Shown: piece by piece, positions 11,601 to 21,911 of the stretch
Layout of the letters: each line of letters begins with the position of its first letter
Position numbering within the stretch: position 1 is the first letter of the stretch
Origin: Hyperoplus lanceolatus
Taxonomy: Eukaryota; Chordata; Actinopteri; Uranoscopiformes; Ammodytidae
Direction of reading: 5' to 3'
Assembly: GCA_026929865.2 (NCBI GenBank)
Contig: CM049403.1
Span: forward strand, 30,921,001 to 30,985,000
Length of the DNA: 64,000 bases
Translations under genes and position numbers: made by a program
The notes under the pieces: generated by a model
What the model was told of the DNA's origin: nothing
Database searches by the model: none
Seen by the model: only the letters and a program-made list of their open reading frames with translations

Positions 11601-14600
11601 AGTCTTTTTTTTATGTAGACAATGTAGAATAACTTTAGATAACTAAGTATTGAGACTAAGGGGCCCCTTACACGGTGAAAATGTGACAGTTTTCACGTTT
11701 TTGGTTTAAAAAAAACGTTCAGAAGCAATTTATTTGAAATATTCACTCGTACTCATGTTTTCAGAGGAAACGGGCCAAAATCGCTGCAAATGTTATAGAC
11801 TATGCATGTGTGAAGTAGAGCCGTGACGTCAGCGTTACCAGGGAAAATGGTTTCGGTGTTTACAAGAAACCAAAACAGTTGTGTTTTCCAAAATTTCCTC
11901 CCTGGGAGTTGATCTCAAAAACTTGCGGTTTCATGCGGTTTTATGCACCTTAGGTGTAAGTAAGTTATTGAGACCACCCGCTGACTATTGGCTTGGCATG
12001 CTTACAAAAGCGATTTCGGCCCGTTTCCTCTGAAAACATGTGCACGAGTGAAGATTTCAAATAAATTGCGTCTGAACGGTTTAACTTTTGAACCCAGAAA
12101 CGGGAAAACTGTCACGTTTTCACAGTGTAAAGGGCCCCTAAAAAGCCACAACCTCCCCAATTATATTTATGCATTTGTTTTTCAGCCACTGTGGCGCCTC
12201 AGACGACTACAGGTAGGCCTACGTTTGGATAACCTGTTAGCTTTAATTTTTACATTTGGCTGGACAATCAACAATGTCAAAATCCGTTGCTGGTAACAGT
12301 TACTCCTTCAGGACTATGACATCTGGTTTACTGCTAATATCACTGTTGTATCATTACCTGTAAGATAATAGGAATGAGTAGTTTTGGACAAAATATGTTA
12401 TCTACAGCTAATAAATTACAAAGTTATAGTTTCAATCTAATTGTTTATTTGACAGGTTTGAAATATATGTAAAGTACAAAGGAATTTCACATGTAACATC
12501 TAGATGTAGACAATAACTAAGTATAGAGACTAAACACCATCACCTTAAGTCTTGTACATTGATGTGAGGAGTCTCCGATTTTCATCCAATTATGTGTTTG
12601 TTTTTTGACAGGCTTTGTGGTACCTCAGACGACAAGTAGGCTAAGTGAACGTTGATAACTTCTTATTAGCTTTCATTGTTTCATCTCAAAGGCTAGAAAT
12701 ATATGTACAGTAAATAGGAATTTCACATGTAACATCTAGATGTAGACAATAAATAAGTATTGAGACAAAAAAGCCACATTTTATTTATGTGTTGTTTTTT
12801 CAGCCACTGTGGCTCCTCAGACGACTACAGGTAGGCCTACGTTTGGATAACCTCTAAGTTTTCATTTGTACATTTGGCTGCACAATCAACAACATGGAAT
12901 CTTCCCACACTCAATGTTGAAAATAACTAATTATTAACTATAAACTGACAGACACAACCTAAAGTCTTTTTTTTATGTAGACAATGTAGAATAACTTTAG
13001 ATAACTAAGTATTGAGACTAAGGGGCCCCTTACACGGTGAAAATGTGACAGTTTTCACGTTTTTGGTTTAAAAAAAAAGTTCAGAAGCAATTTATTTGAA
13101 ATATTCACTCGTACTCATGTTTTCAGAGGAAACGGGCCAAAATCGCTGCAAATGTTATAGACTATGCATGTGTGAAGTAGAGCCGTGACGTCAGCGTTAC
13201 CAGGGAAAATGGTTTCGGTGTTCACAAGAAACCAAAACAGTTGTGTTTTCCAAAATTTCCTCCCTGGGAGTTGATCTCAAAAACTTGCGGTTTCATGCGG
13301 TTTTATGCACCTTAGGTGTAAGTAAGTTATTGAGACCACCCGCTCACTATTGGCTTGGCATGCTTACAAAAGCGATTTCGGCCCGTTTCCTCTGAAAACA
13401 TGTGCACGAGTGAAGATTTCAAATAAATTGCGTCTGAACGGTTTAACTTTTGAACCCAGAAACGGGAAAACTGTCACGTTTTCACAGTGTAAAGGGCCCC
13501 TAAAAAGCCACAACCTCCCCAATTATATTTATGCATTTGTTTTTCAGCCACTGTGGCGCCTCAGACGACTACAGGTAGGCCTACGTTTGGATAACATCTT
13601 AGCTTTAATTTTTACATTTGGCTGGACAATCAACAATGTCAAAATCCGTTGCTGGTAACAGTTACTCCTTCAGGACTATGACATCTAGTTTACTGCTAAT
13701 ATCACTGTTGTATCATTACCTGTAAGATAATAGGAATGAGTAGTTTTGGACAAAATATGTTATCTACAGCTAATAAATTACAAAGTTATAGTTTCAATCT
13801 AATTGTTTATTTGACAGGTTTGAAATATATGTACAGTACAAAGGAATTTCACATGTAACATCTAGATGTAGACAATACCTAAGTATAGAGACTAAAAACC
13901 ACAACCTTAAGTCTTGTACATTGATGTGAGGAGTCTCCGATTTTCATCCAATTATGTGTTTGTTTTTTGACAGGCTTTGTGGTACCTCAGACGACAAGTA
14001 GGCTAAGTGAACGTTGATAACTTCTTATGAATGTGAAAATAAATCTCAAGGTTAATTAAAGTAACCAAATGTCCGTTTTGCGGTTAAAATATGTTTTCTG
14101 TTAATTGTTTTGTTTGTCTTATCCTTCCTTTCTTTAATTCAGTCTGATTAAATGATATTATGTTTTATTTTGTTTGATGCATGTATGTAAATTCAGACTT
14201 TGTCTATTGATGTTAGTAATCTAAGATTTTCATCCAATTATATGTGTTTGTTTTTTCACAGGCAGTGTTGATCCTCAGACGACAAGTAGGCTAATTGCAC
14301 TTTGATAACCTCTTAAGGCCAGGACACACCAGCCCGATAATCGCCGTCGCCAAAAAAAATGGAGTCGGCCGTTTCAGGAAGCTCCAGCTTCCCGTCGCTG
14401 CTAAAGAACACACCGAGACGACTGTTTATTTTCCGTACGCTCGCGGGACGTAATGTCTCCACAAGAGCAGGCGGCGCTAATCTGTATTGTGGCCCGAAAA
14501 AATACGAAAGCCGGAAATGATTGGACATCTCTCTAGAGCATAAACATAGATAGAAATACGTATTTATATTTATGGACCATAAGAGCACAATTTTTAGCAG

Positions 14601-17600
14601 AGAGTGTCGAGCATGGTGTCGAGCAGTCAACAAGGGTTGATGCATGTGAGTACTCTCAAAACGAAACGAACAAACACATTAAAACGATGGCTAGCTGTTG
14701 TTAGCTGTTTGTGCTACCCGCCTCACTTCCGGGCTTCACTGATTCGCTAGCCCTCCACCAATCAAATTGCTCCAAATGAAAGACGGTCGGCCGCCGATTG
14801 TACAAGTTCAATCGGCGGCCGACAGGCTCAAAACAAGCCCGACGACCTCTACGTCGGCCGACGTCACGGCACACACCAAACAGATTCGTCTTTTTTTTTG
14901 ACGACGGCGATTATCGGGCTGGTGTGTCCTGGCCTTTACCTTTCATTGTTTCATCTCAAAGGCTAGAAATATATGTACAGTAAATAGGAATTTCACATGT
15001 AACATCTACATGTAGACAATAAATAAGTATTGAGACAAAAAAGCCAAATTTTATTTATGTGTTGTTTTTTCAGCCACTGTGGCTCCTCAGACGACTACAG
15101 GTAGGCCTACGTTTGGATAACCTCTAAGTTTTCATTTGTACATTTGGCTGCACAATCAACAACATGGAATCTTCCCACACTCAATGTTGAAAATAACTAA
15201 TTATTAACTATAAACTGACAGACACAACCTAAAGTCTTTTTTTTTATGTAGACAATGTAGAATAACTTTAGATAACTAAGTATTGAGACTAAGGGGCCCC
15301 TTACACGGTGAAAATGTGACAGTTTTCACGTTTTTGGTTTAAAAAAAACGTTCAGAAGCAATTTATTTGAAATATTCACTCGTACTCATGTTTTCAGAGG
15401 AAACGGGCCAAAATCGCTGCAAATGTTATAGACTACGTATGTGTGAAGTAGAGCCGTGACGTCAGCGTTACCAGGGAAAATGGTTTCGGTGTTTACAAGA
15501 AACCAAAACAGTTGTGTTTTCCAAAATTTCCTCCCTGGGAGTTGATCTCAAAAACTTGCGGTTTCATGCGGTTTTATGCACCTTAGGTGTAAGTAAGTTA
15601 TTGAGACCACCCGCTGACTATTGGCTTGGCATGCTTACAAAAGCGATTTCGGCCCGTTTCCTCTGAAAACATGTGCACGAGTGAAGATTTCAAATAAATT
15701 GTGTCTGAACGGTTTAACTTTTGAACCCAGAAACGGGAAAACTGTCACGTTTTCACAGTGTAAAGGGCCCCTAAAAAGCCACAACCTCCCCAATTATATT
15801 TATGCATTTGTTTTTCAGCCACTGTGGCGCCTCAGACGACTACAGGTAGGCCTACGTTTGGATAACATCTTAGCTTTAATTTTTACATTTGGCTGGACAA
15901 TCAACAATGTCAAAATCAGTTGCTGGTAACGGTTACTACTTCAGGACTATGACATCTGGGGCCGGTTGCACCAACTGGTCTTAACTAAGCCTGGTCGTAA
16001 CTGCTAAGTAGGGCTTAGCTAAGACCAGGCTTAAGAATGGACCTAACGCCGGTTGCACCAACGGGACTTACGCCTGGTCTTAACCACGCCCGGTCTTAGC
16101 CATGCGCGGCCATGTGAATGTTCCATGGAATGCGCATATCACTGCGTTGCTAGGATACCTCATGACGACATGCTATTTTGTTGAGACTGGACATCCAAAA
16201 TGATGGAGGAAATGAGAAGAGAAATTTCACTTATTCAGAAATAAGAAAACTGATAGAAATAGACCAACAGCGAGAACAAGGCACACTGACTGCAAGCAGT
16301 CCAACGAGGCTACTAGTGAGGGGAAAAAAGCAGCTTGGCGTGTGATTAGGTGTAGGCTACAGACAGCGTTAAAATAGGCCTAAATATTAGGCTACATATA
16401 GCGCTATAAAAAGAAGATTGGGTGCACACTTCTAGGCTTTTACAGTAGCATAGTATTTATTTTCTATTGTTTTTGTTTTTATAACGGATCGTTGCGCACA
16501 CAGCCTATGTGACGACGAGCCTCCTCCTGTGATGGAGGAGGCTCGTAATTTTTGTGAAGGCTACATAAACGTGTTGTTAACATAGGTCTACCCTTTGTCA
16601 TGCGGACAAAGCATGGGAATAGAAAACAGTAAACAGTAAAAGCAGTGTCGATCATACTGTAGTCTACAGCGACAGTCGAGAATTACGATCAGATTTTTCA
16701 TTCTCCCCCTCTCTCTTCCAGCGCACTTGATCCAAGCGCACCGCCACCGTTTATGCCCGTAAAAAGCTAGGTGTACACGGGCCCTTTATTAAAAAGTAAC
16801 AAAATCACATTGAGACAACTTAAAGTTGGTAAAGTAGGCTATACAGGTGCCTGTCTGCGTGTTGCCTGACAGCCATCGCCGTATGCAATTAATGCCACAG
16901 CGCATCAAGTTAGGCTACTTCAGTGCATTATGCCAACAGCTGAGTCTTTTAACAAGGGATCCATGCAGAGCTGCAGGTGAAGGGATCGCCTCTCCCGATT
17001 AACCAGTTAACTTGATGCGCAATGGCAATAATTAAAAAGGAAGAGCAGATAGGCAGACACCTGTATGGCGTTTTACCTTGAGAGAGAGAGAGAGAGAGAA
17101 TACGTGCGGCACACCATTTCTTTCCGCGAGCATTACTCATATTCTCTCATACCTTTGCTTTTGTTGACACACAACTGGATGGATTTGATGTTTATGGTAT
17201 AACAACAGCTTAGAATTTTGACTTTAAGCCTGCCCCTGACCAGGCGTAGGATTTACGCCTAGTCTTAGTGAAAAGAACGCTAAGCCCAGTTGGTGCAACC
17301 GGCGTAACTGTTAGGTCGGACTTAGAACGCCAAGTTACGACCAGGCGCAGTTAAGACCAGGCTTACGCCCAGTTGGTGCAACCCAGCCCTGGTTTAGGTT
17401 TACTGCTAATATCACTGTTGTATCATTACTTGTAAGATAATAGGAATGAGTAGTTTTGGACAAAATATGTTATCTACAGCTAATACTTTATAAAGTTATG
17501 GTTTCAATCTAATTGTTTATTTGACAGGTTTGAAATATATGTAAAGTACAAAGGAATTTCACATGTAACATCTAGATGTAGACAATAACTAAGTATAGAG

Positions 17601-20600
17601 ACTAAAAACCACAACCTTAAGTCTTGTACATTGATGTGATTTTCATGATTTTTCTCTGATTTTCATCCAACTATATGTGTGTGTTTTTTGACAGGCTTTG
17701 TGGTACCTCAGACGACAAGTAGGCTAAGTGAACGTTGATAACCTCTTAACTTTCATTGTTTCATCTCAAAGGCTAGAAATATATGTACAGTAAATAGGAA
17801 TTTCACATGTAACATCTAGATGTAGACAATAAATAAGTATTGAGACAAAAAAGCCACATTTTATTTATGTGTTGTTTTTTCAGCCACTGTGGCTCCTCAG
17901 ACGACTACAGGTAGGCCTACGTTTGGATAACCTCTAAGTTTTCATTTGTACATTTGGCTGCACAATCAACAACATGGAATCTTCCCACACTCAATGTTGA
18001 AAATAACTAATTATTAACTATAAACTGACAGACACAACCTAAAGTCTTTTTTTTTTATGTAGACAATGTAGACAATAACTTTAGATGTAGGCAATAACTA
18101 AGTATTGAGACTAAGGGGCCCTTTACACGGTGAAAATGTGACAGTTTTCACGTTTTTGTTTTAAAAAAAAACGTTCAGAAGCAATTTATTTGAAATATTT
18201 ACTCGTACTCATGTTTTCAGAGGAAACGGGCCAAAATCGCTGCAAATGTTATAGACTATGCATGTGTGAAGTAGAGCCGTGACGTCAGCGTTACCAGGGA
18301 AAATGGTTTCGGTGTTTACAAGAAACCAAAACAGTTGTGTTTTCCAAAATTTCCTCCCTGGGAGTTGATCTCAAAAACTTGCGGTTTCATGCGGTTTTAT
18401 GCACCTTAGGTGTAAGTAAGTTATTGAGACCACCCGCTGACTATTGGCTTGGCATGCTTACAAAAGCGATTTCGGCCCGTTTCCTCTGAAAACATGTGCA
18501 CAAGTGAAGATTTCAAATAAATTGCGTCTGAACGGTTTAACTTTTGAACCCAGAAACGGGAAAACTGTCACGTTTTCACAGTGTAAAGGGCCCCTAAAAA
18601 GCCACAACCTCCCCAATTATATTTATGCATTTGTTTTTCAGCCACTGTGGCGCCTCAGACGACTACAGGTAGGCCTACGTTTGGATAACATCTTAGCTTT
18701 AATTTTTACATTTGGCTGGACAATCAACAATGTCAAAATCCGTTGCTGGTAACAGTTACTACTTCAGGACTATGACATCTAGTTTACTGCTAATATCACT
18801 GTTGTATCATTACCTGTAAGATAATAGGAATGAGTAGTTTTGGACAAAATATGTTATCTACAGCTAATAAATTACAAAGTTATAGTTTCAATCTAATTGT
18901 TTATTTGACAGGTTTGAAATATATGTACAGTACAAAGGAATTTCACATGTAACATCTAGATGTAGACAATACCTAAGTATAGAGACTAAAAACCACAACC
19001 TTAAGTCTTGTACATTGATGTGAGGAGTCTCCGATTATCATCCAATTATGTGTTTGTTTTTTGACAGGCTTTGTGGTACCTCAGACGACAAGTAGGCTAA
19101 GTGAACGTTGATAACTTCTTATGAATGTGAAAATAAATCTCAAGGTTAATTAAAGTAACCAAATGTCCGTTTTGCGGTTAAAATATGTTTTCTGTTAATT
19201 GTTTTGTTTGTCTTATCCTTCCTTTCTTTAATTCAGTCTGATTAAATGATATTATGTTTTATTTTGTTTGATGCATGTATGTAAATTCAGACTTTGTCTA
19301 TTGATGTTAGTAATCTAAGATTTTCATCCAATTATATGTGTTTGTTTTTTCACAGGCAGTGTTGATCCTCAGACGACAAGTAGGCTAATTGCACTTTGAT
19401 AACCTCTTAGCTTTCATTGTTTCATCTCAAAGGCTAGAAATATATGTACAGTAAATAGGAATTTCACATGTAACATCTACATGTAGACAATAAATAAGTA
19501 TTGAGACAAAAAAGCCAAATTTTATTTATGTGTTGTTTTTTCAGCCACTGTGGCTCCTCAGACGACTACAGGTAGGCCTACGTTTGGATAACCTCTAAGT
19601 TTTCATTTGTACATTTGGCTGCACAATCAACAACATGGAATCTTCCCACACTCAATGTTGAAAATAACTAATTATTAACTATAAACTGACAGACACAACC
19701 TAAAGTCTTTTTTTAAAGTTTTGTTATTACATGAGACAATTTACATCAGGTCCAGTTATGTGGTATGTTGCATTGGTCTTATGGTACAGACGATGAATAT
19801 GAAACTACATCTTGAGGTAATTAAAGATTCCAACAGTCCATTTTATGGTAGAAAAATGTTCACTATAACTATTCCCATAGCTGAGTCAGACTCCTGTAAG
19901 GAGCTATACTGCACAGAGTTTGAGCGGTGTGGTGAGAAGGACGGTGTTTACGACTGCTTATGTGATAAGGACCATCAACGGCCAGACAATGAGACCTACG
20001 GTGAGTGCAGCTTCTCCTAAAACCCTGCTTTGTTTTTTAGATTACTGGCAGGTGCATTCCGGCAAAAATAGTTTCTTATGTCAGCCAAGGCTCATGGATA
20101 TTGTCGTAATGTGATTGGACAGACATGATTCCTCAGAAATTATGTTTAAATAACTGATGGTCAAATTTAAGCCAATGTTAAGCAACCTTTCACTTGTCTG
20201 TGGGTTTGTCAGTACAAGCAACACCTTCCAAACATCGATAATTGCACCTTTAACCATGAGATAAGCTTTGTAAAACCTAAATAAAGTTTTCTTCTATTTC
20301 ACTTTCAGAGTCAACCCTGACTTGTGCCGGAAGTTCAGCCAATATATCTGTGTCGCGCTGCCAGCTGTTTGAAGACGGCTTTCACTCTAGCACCCTCCAC
20401 CTCAAAAATGAGTCCTGCAAGGGACAACTCCAGGACGGACGACTGGTTTTCCACTATAACAATGATGATCAGCTGTGTGGGACAAGTCTCAAGGTACATT
20501 CCATAATGTTGATCAGATCAAACCAAATAGGATTTCAGATTTAGATCTTCTTCATGAGAAATAAAACAAAAATAATCAACTTATTTAATTTTGTCATTTT

Positions 20601-21911
20601 CATTTCAAGAGCAACGGAACCCATTTCATCTATGAGAACTCCATCCATGGTAACGTGGATCCCAATGAAGCTCCAATCAGCCGCCAGAGGAACATACATC
20701 TGGATATCCAATGTGCATACCCTCTGGACCAGGCCCTGGTTATGGCTGTGGGCATAAACCCTGTAGAGAGGTGAAAATACTGTCCTCTCTATTTTATTTA
20801 ATCTATTTCTTAAATTAGAGGTTACTAACTAAGTCATCAATATATGCTTTTTTATGTATAGTGACCTCTGTCTACAGCGATATGTCATGGTGTATTCAAT
20901 GTATGTAATGATAGTCGGGTATTATAATATTAATATTTAAACGTCCTACAAGGAACTTTTAAATGAAATTAATTAGTCAATTTTTGTCTTCTGTTGATGA
21001 TTAGTGCTGTGCAGTGACAGTATTATTACTATTATTTTTCTGTAGCATTGTGAACAAGAACCTTCCATCTACCAATGCAAACTATCGTTTGAGGATGACC
21101 CCCTACCAGGATTCTGGCTTCAGCTCCCCCCTGACCAGTGACAGTAACATAGAAGAGGAAATCTCCAAGCCGTTGTTTGTGGAGGTGCTGACTGAAGATC
21201 TTGATGCAAGTCAGATCTCCATCATCCTGGACTCTTGTTGGGCCACACCGGTCAACATGGCCAACTACCCTGTCCGCTGGGATCTCATTAGTGATGGGTA
21301 AACAAGCTACTGAAGCTTCACCTCGTCTTCACATAATGTCTTGTTGATTATCAACGTTTTTAAAAACGGGATCTCTCGCTCCACTTATCTTATTTTACAA
21401 ACTAACCCTGCTACTGTAGTTTACAGCATCATAACATTGTAACCTTGTCTTTTAGCTGTCCTAATCGAGATGATGGTTCAGTGGAGATTCATCAGAATGG
21501 CGTCTCCCTTGCAGCCCGATTCTCCTTCAAGATGTTCACCTTCATCAACTCTTCATCCATCCACCTGCACTGCAAGGTGCACCTGTGTCTTTTGAAACAT
21601 AGCAACTGCTCCACTGTAAGTATTACTGTGTATTTGTGTTTGTAGTGAGATATGATAGATTAACAACAACAGGTGCATTAGCAGAAGCTTCTAATGTTGT
21701 TTTCCTGCAGCAATGCTTTCACACGCGACGTCGGAGGGAAGTAACGTACCATGACACTACAGACATCTCAGTCGGACCACTAGTCTTGACGTCATTGGGC
21801 AATGCAAGAGCACGAAGAGAACTCGGCATGGAAGTCAGCAGTGCTTCAGGCCAGTTGACCTCCGTGGTGATCCTTCTAGTCAGTTTGCTGACTGCCACAA
21901 CTCTGACCTAA
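5685..21911 (+). CDS. Gene 1: NIDO-C8-(PQTT)n-EGF-ZP glycoprotein, full length
   Basis: This is a uromodulin/GP2/alpha-tectorin-like ZP protein of about 845 residues. Coding exons: 5685-5730, 5869-5895, 6173-6291, 6436-6687, 7097-7189, 7334-7475, 8178-8199, 8457-8710; mini-exons 8992-9006, 9172-9198, 10539-10565, 10965-10988, 11253-11276, 11442-11468, 12186-12212, 12612-12635, 12804-12830, 13548-13574, 13974-13997, 14262-14285, 15074-15100, 15819-15845, 17695-17718, 17884-17910, 18642-18668, 19068-19091, 19356-19379, 19545-19571; then 19881-20000, 20309-20493, 20610-20770, 21046-21297, 21456-21615, 21711-21911. All junctions are GT-AG and in frame; coding lengths sum to 2538 nt. The start MANLMMLPVLFLVMI is a signal peptide. 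The C-terminus has a polybasic HTRRRR cleavage site and a final hydrophobic run (SVVILLVSLLTATTLT) like a GPI-attachment signal. Families of this type form extracellular filaments or matrices at apical epithelial surfaces. Exon choice rests on splice motifs and alignment to genes 2-4, not on transcripts. Confidence 0.85.
6173..7475 (+). other. NIDO domain exons of gene 1
   Basis: Exons 6173-6291, 6436-6687, 7097-7189 and 7334-7475 encode a nidogen-like (NIDO) domain, as found near the N-terminus of alpha-tectorin, nidogen and mucin-4. Landmarks are FPYFGGIETNLYV, the GAVYYDQHTNGS segment, ATEDINEYFP and SWVFVATWYEVPF, followed by FQAVLISG and SFLLMNYG in the next exon. The domain ends near RTDPGCTSN. 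It is absent from genes 2-4. A single longer open frame covers the first two exons because the intron between them happens to stay open, but the splice sites and homology favour two exons. Confidence 0.85.
8178..8710 (+). other. C8 domain exons of gene 1
   Basis: A 22-nt micro-exon (8178-8199, phase 1 to 2) leads into 8457-8710. Together they encode a C8 domain of the kind that follows VWD domains. The diagnostic pattern is visible: CDSTDDC, SSGPFAACHQQSDPQPFF, NSCVYDLCR, LCSAVSAYERTC and WRLASQC. There is no VWD core between NIDO and C8, so the domain order is unusual but not unique among fish ZP proteins. The last codon is split, and its Gly is completed by the first mini-exon. Confidence 0.85.
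9226..9845. mobile_element. PIF/Harbinger-like MITE A, complete copy 1
   Basis: A 620-bp element with long terminal inverted repeats beginning AGGCCAGGACACACCAGCCC, flanked by TAA at 9223-9225 and 9846-9848. The homologous intron at 11482 onward has the uninterrupted site CTCTAAGTTTTC, so the empty site is present in the same window. A 3-bp TWA duplication is typical of PIF/Harbinger. Its internal open frame is not a transposase. Confidence 0.85.
10013..10491. mobile_element. MITE B, array copy 1
   Basis: A 479-bp element with terminal inverted repeats GGGGCCCCTTACACGGTGAA / rc, subterminal GTGACAGTTTTCACG words, and TAA on both sides. It sits in the intron between the first two mini-exons of unit 1. 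Confidence 0.8.
11442..12635 (+). repeat. Array unit 2 (three mini-exons)
   Basis: Mini-exons at 11442, 12186 and 12612. The SVDPQTT exon and its intron are missing. Start-to-start distance to unit 3 is 1362 bp. MITE B is present at the same place as in the other units. Confidence 0.85.
11660..12138. mobile_element. MITE B, array copy 2
   Basis: 479 bp, same termini and same intronic position in unit 2 as copy 1. The shared position shows that the element was inserted before the array amplified. Confidence 0.8.
12804..14285 (+). repeat. Array unit 3 (four mini-exons)
   Basis: Mini-exons at 12804, 13548, 13974 and 14262. It matches units 1 and 5 in exon content. A separate MITE A insertion follows its last exon, giving the same 2270-bp spacing to the next unit as unit 1 even though the insertion site differs. 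Confidence 0.85.
13022..13500. mobile_element. MITE B, array copy 3
   Basis: 479 bp, same termini and same relative position in unit 3. Confidence 0.8.
14316..14935. mobile_element. PIF/Harbinger-like MITE A, complete copy 2
   Basis: Same 620-bp length and same terminal inverted repeats as the copy at 9226, flanked by TTA on both sides (14313-14315, 14936-14938). The empty site CTCTTAGCTTTC is found after the homologous exon at 19356. It lies in a different intron from copy 1, so it is an independent insertion, not a by-product of unit duplication. Confidence 0.85.
15293..15771. mobile_element. MITE B, array copy 4
   Basis: 479 bp, same termini and same relative position in unit 4. Confidence 0.8.
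15958..17389. mobile_element. 1.43-kb element with nested inverted repeats
   Basis: Outer ends are GGGCCGGTTGCACCAACTGG and its near-complement ending in GTTGGTGCAACCCAGCCC. A second, inner pair (GCCGGTTGCACCAACGGG near 16048 and its complement near 17290) lies about 90 bp inside. Subterminal GGTCTTA/CCAGGC words repeat several times. An (AG)n tract lies at 17081-17098. It interrupts an intron of array unit 4 that is intact in the other four units. No transposase frame was seen, so it is non-autonomous; the superfamily is not determined. Confidence 0.75.
17884..19571 (+). repeat. Array unit 5 plus terminal mini-exon
   Basis: Mini-exons at 17884, 18642, 19068 and 19356, then a lone first-type exon at 19545-19571 before the EGF-like exon. 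The 19545 exon is the start of a sixth unit whose remainder is replaced by the intron leading to the EGF-like exon. Confidence 0.8.
18115..18594. mobile_element. MITE B, array copy 5
   Basis: 480 bp, same termini and relative position in unit 5. The intron sequence just before it differs slightly from the other units (a short extra TAGACAATAACTTTAGATG-like stretch). Confidence 0.8.
19881..21911 (+). other. EGF-like and ZP module of gene 1
   Basis: Exon 19881-20000 is an EGF-like exon (SCKELYC, RCGEKDG, VYDCLC; five Cys visible). It is 120 nt and phase 1 on both sides. The ZP module follows: 20309-20493 (ZP-N; LTC, SRCQLF, NESCKG, DDQLCG), 20610-20770 (YENSIHG, IQCAYPLD), 21046-21297 (YRLRMTPYQDSGF, DSCWATP), 21456-21615 (RFSFKMFTF, HLHCKVHLCL) and 21711-21911 (polybasic site, ISVGPLVL patch, hydrophobic tail). 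ZP domains polymerise after cleavage at the polybasic site releases a C-terminal propeptide. The ISVGPLVL segment sits where the external hydrophobic patch is expected. Confidence 0.85.

Larger units (their letters stand above)
15074..17718 (+). repeat. Array unit 4 (three mini-exons)
   Basis: Mini-exons at 15074, 15819 and 17695. Like unit 2 it lacks the SVDPQTT exon. A 1.43-kb element (15958-17389) splits the intron between its second and third exons. Confidence 0.85.
8992..19571 (+). repeat. Tandem array of 20 mini-exons coding PQTT stalk repeats
   Basis: Twenty exons of 15 nt (one), 24 nt (eight) or 27 nt (eleven) sum to 504 nt, or 168 codons. The 27-nt type reads (A/T)TVAPQTTT. The 24-nt types read GFVVPQTT and (G/S)SVDPQTT. 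All begin after a pyrimidine-rich acceptor (ttttttcag, ttttttgacag or tttttcacag) and end at gtaggc donors, and all are phase 1 on both sides. They form five units: 9172-11276 (4 exons), 11442-12635 (3), 12804-14285 (4), 15074-17718 (3) and 17884-19379 (4), then a last exon at 19545. The product should be a Thr/Pro-rich, heavily O-glycosylated stalk between C8 and the EGF-like domain. Introns as well as exons are near-identical between units, so the amplification is recent or homogenised. Confidence 0.85.

Noticed and set aside
9205-14645. 116- and 110-codon minus-strand open frames at 9205-9555 and 14313-14645
   Set aside because: They lie inside MITE A, an element too short to code a transposase, show no domain I recognise, and the older copies of the element do not keep the frame open.
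10341-18752. Five near-identical 102-codon open frames (10341, 11988, 13350, 15621, 18444)
   Set aside because: They run from inside MITE B through the following mini-exon in a frame different from the spliced reading frame. They are copied only because the array is repeated, and they cross splice sites and a transposon border.
8992-19571. CRISPR-like look of short, regular repeats
   Set aside because: The repeated 24-27-nt pieces are separated by hundreds of bases of homologous intron, with acceptor and donor motifs and a continuous reading frame. This is an exon array in a vertebrate-type genome.
19920-20506. Overlapping frames at 19920-20114 and 20324-20506
   Set aside because: They are alternative frames of the EGF-like and ZP-N exons of gene 1; the accepted frame keeps the cysteine pattern.
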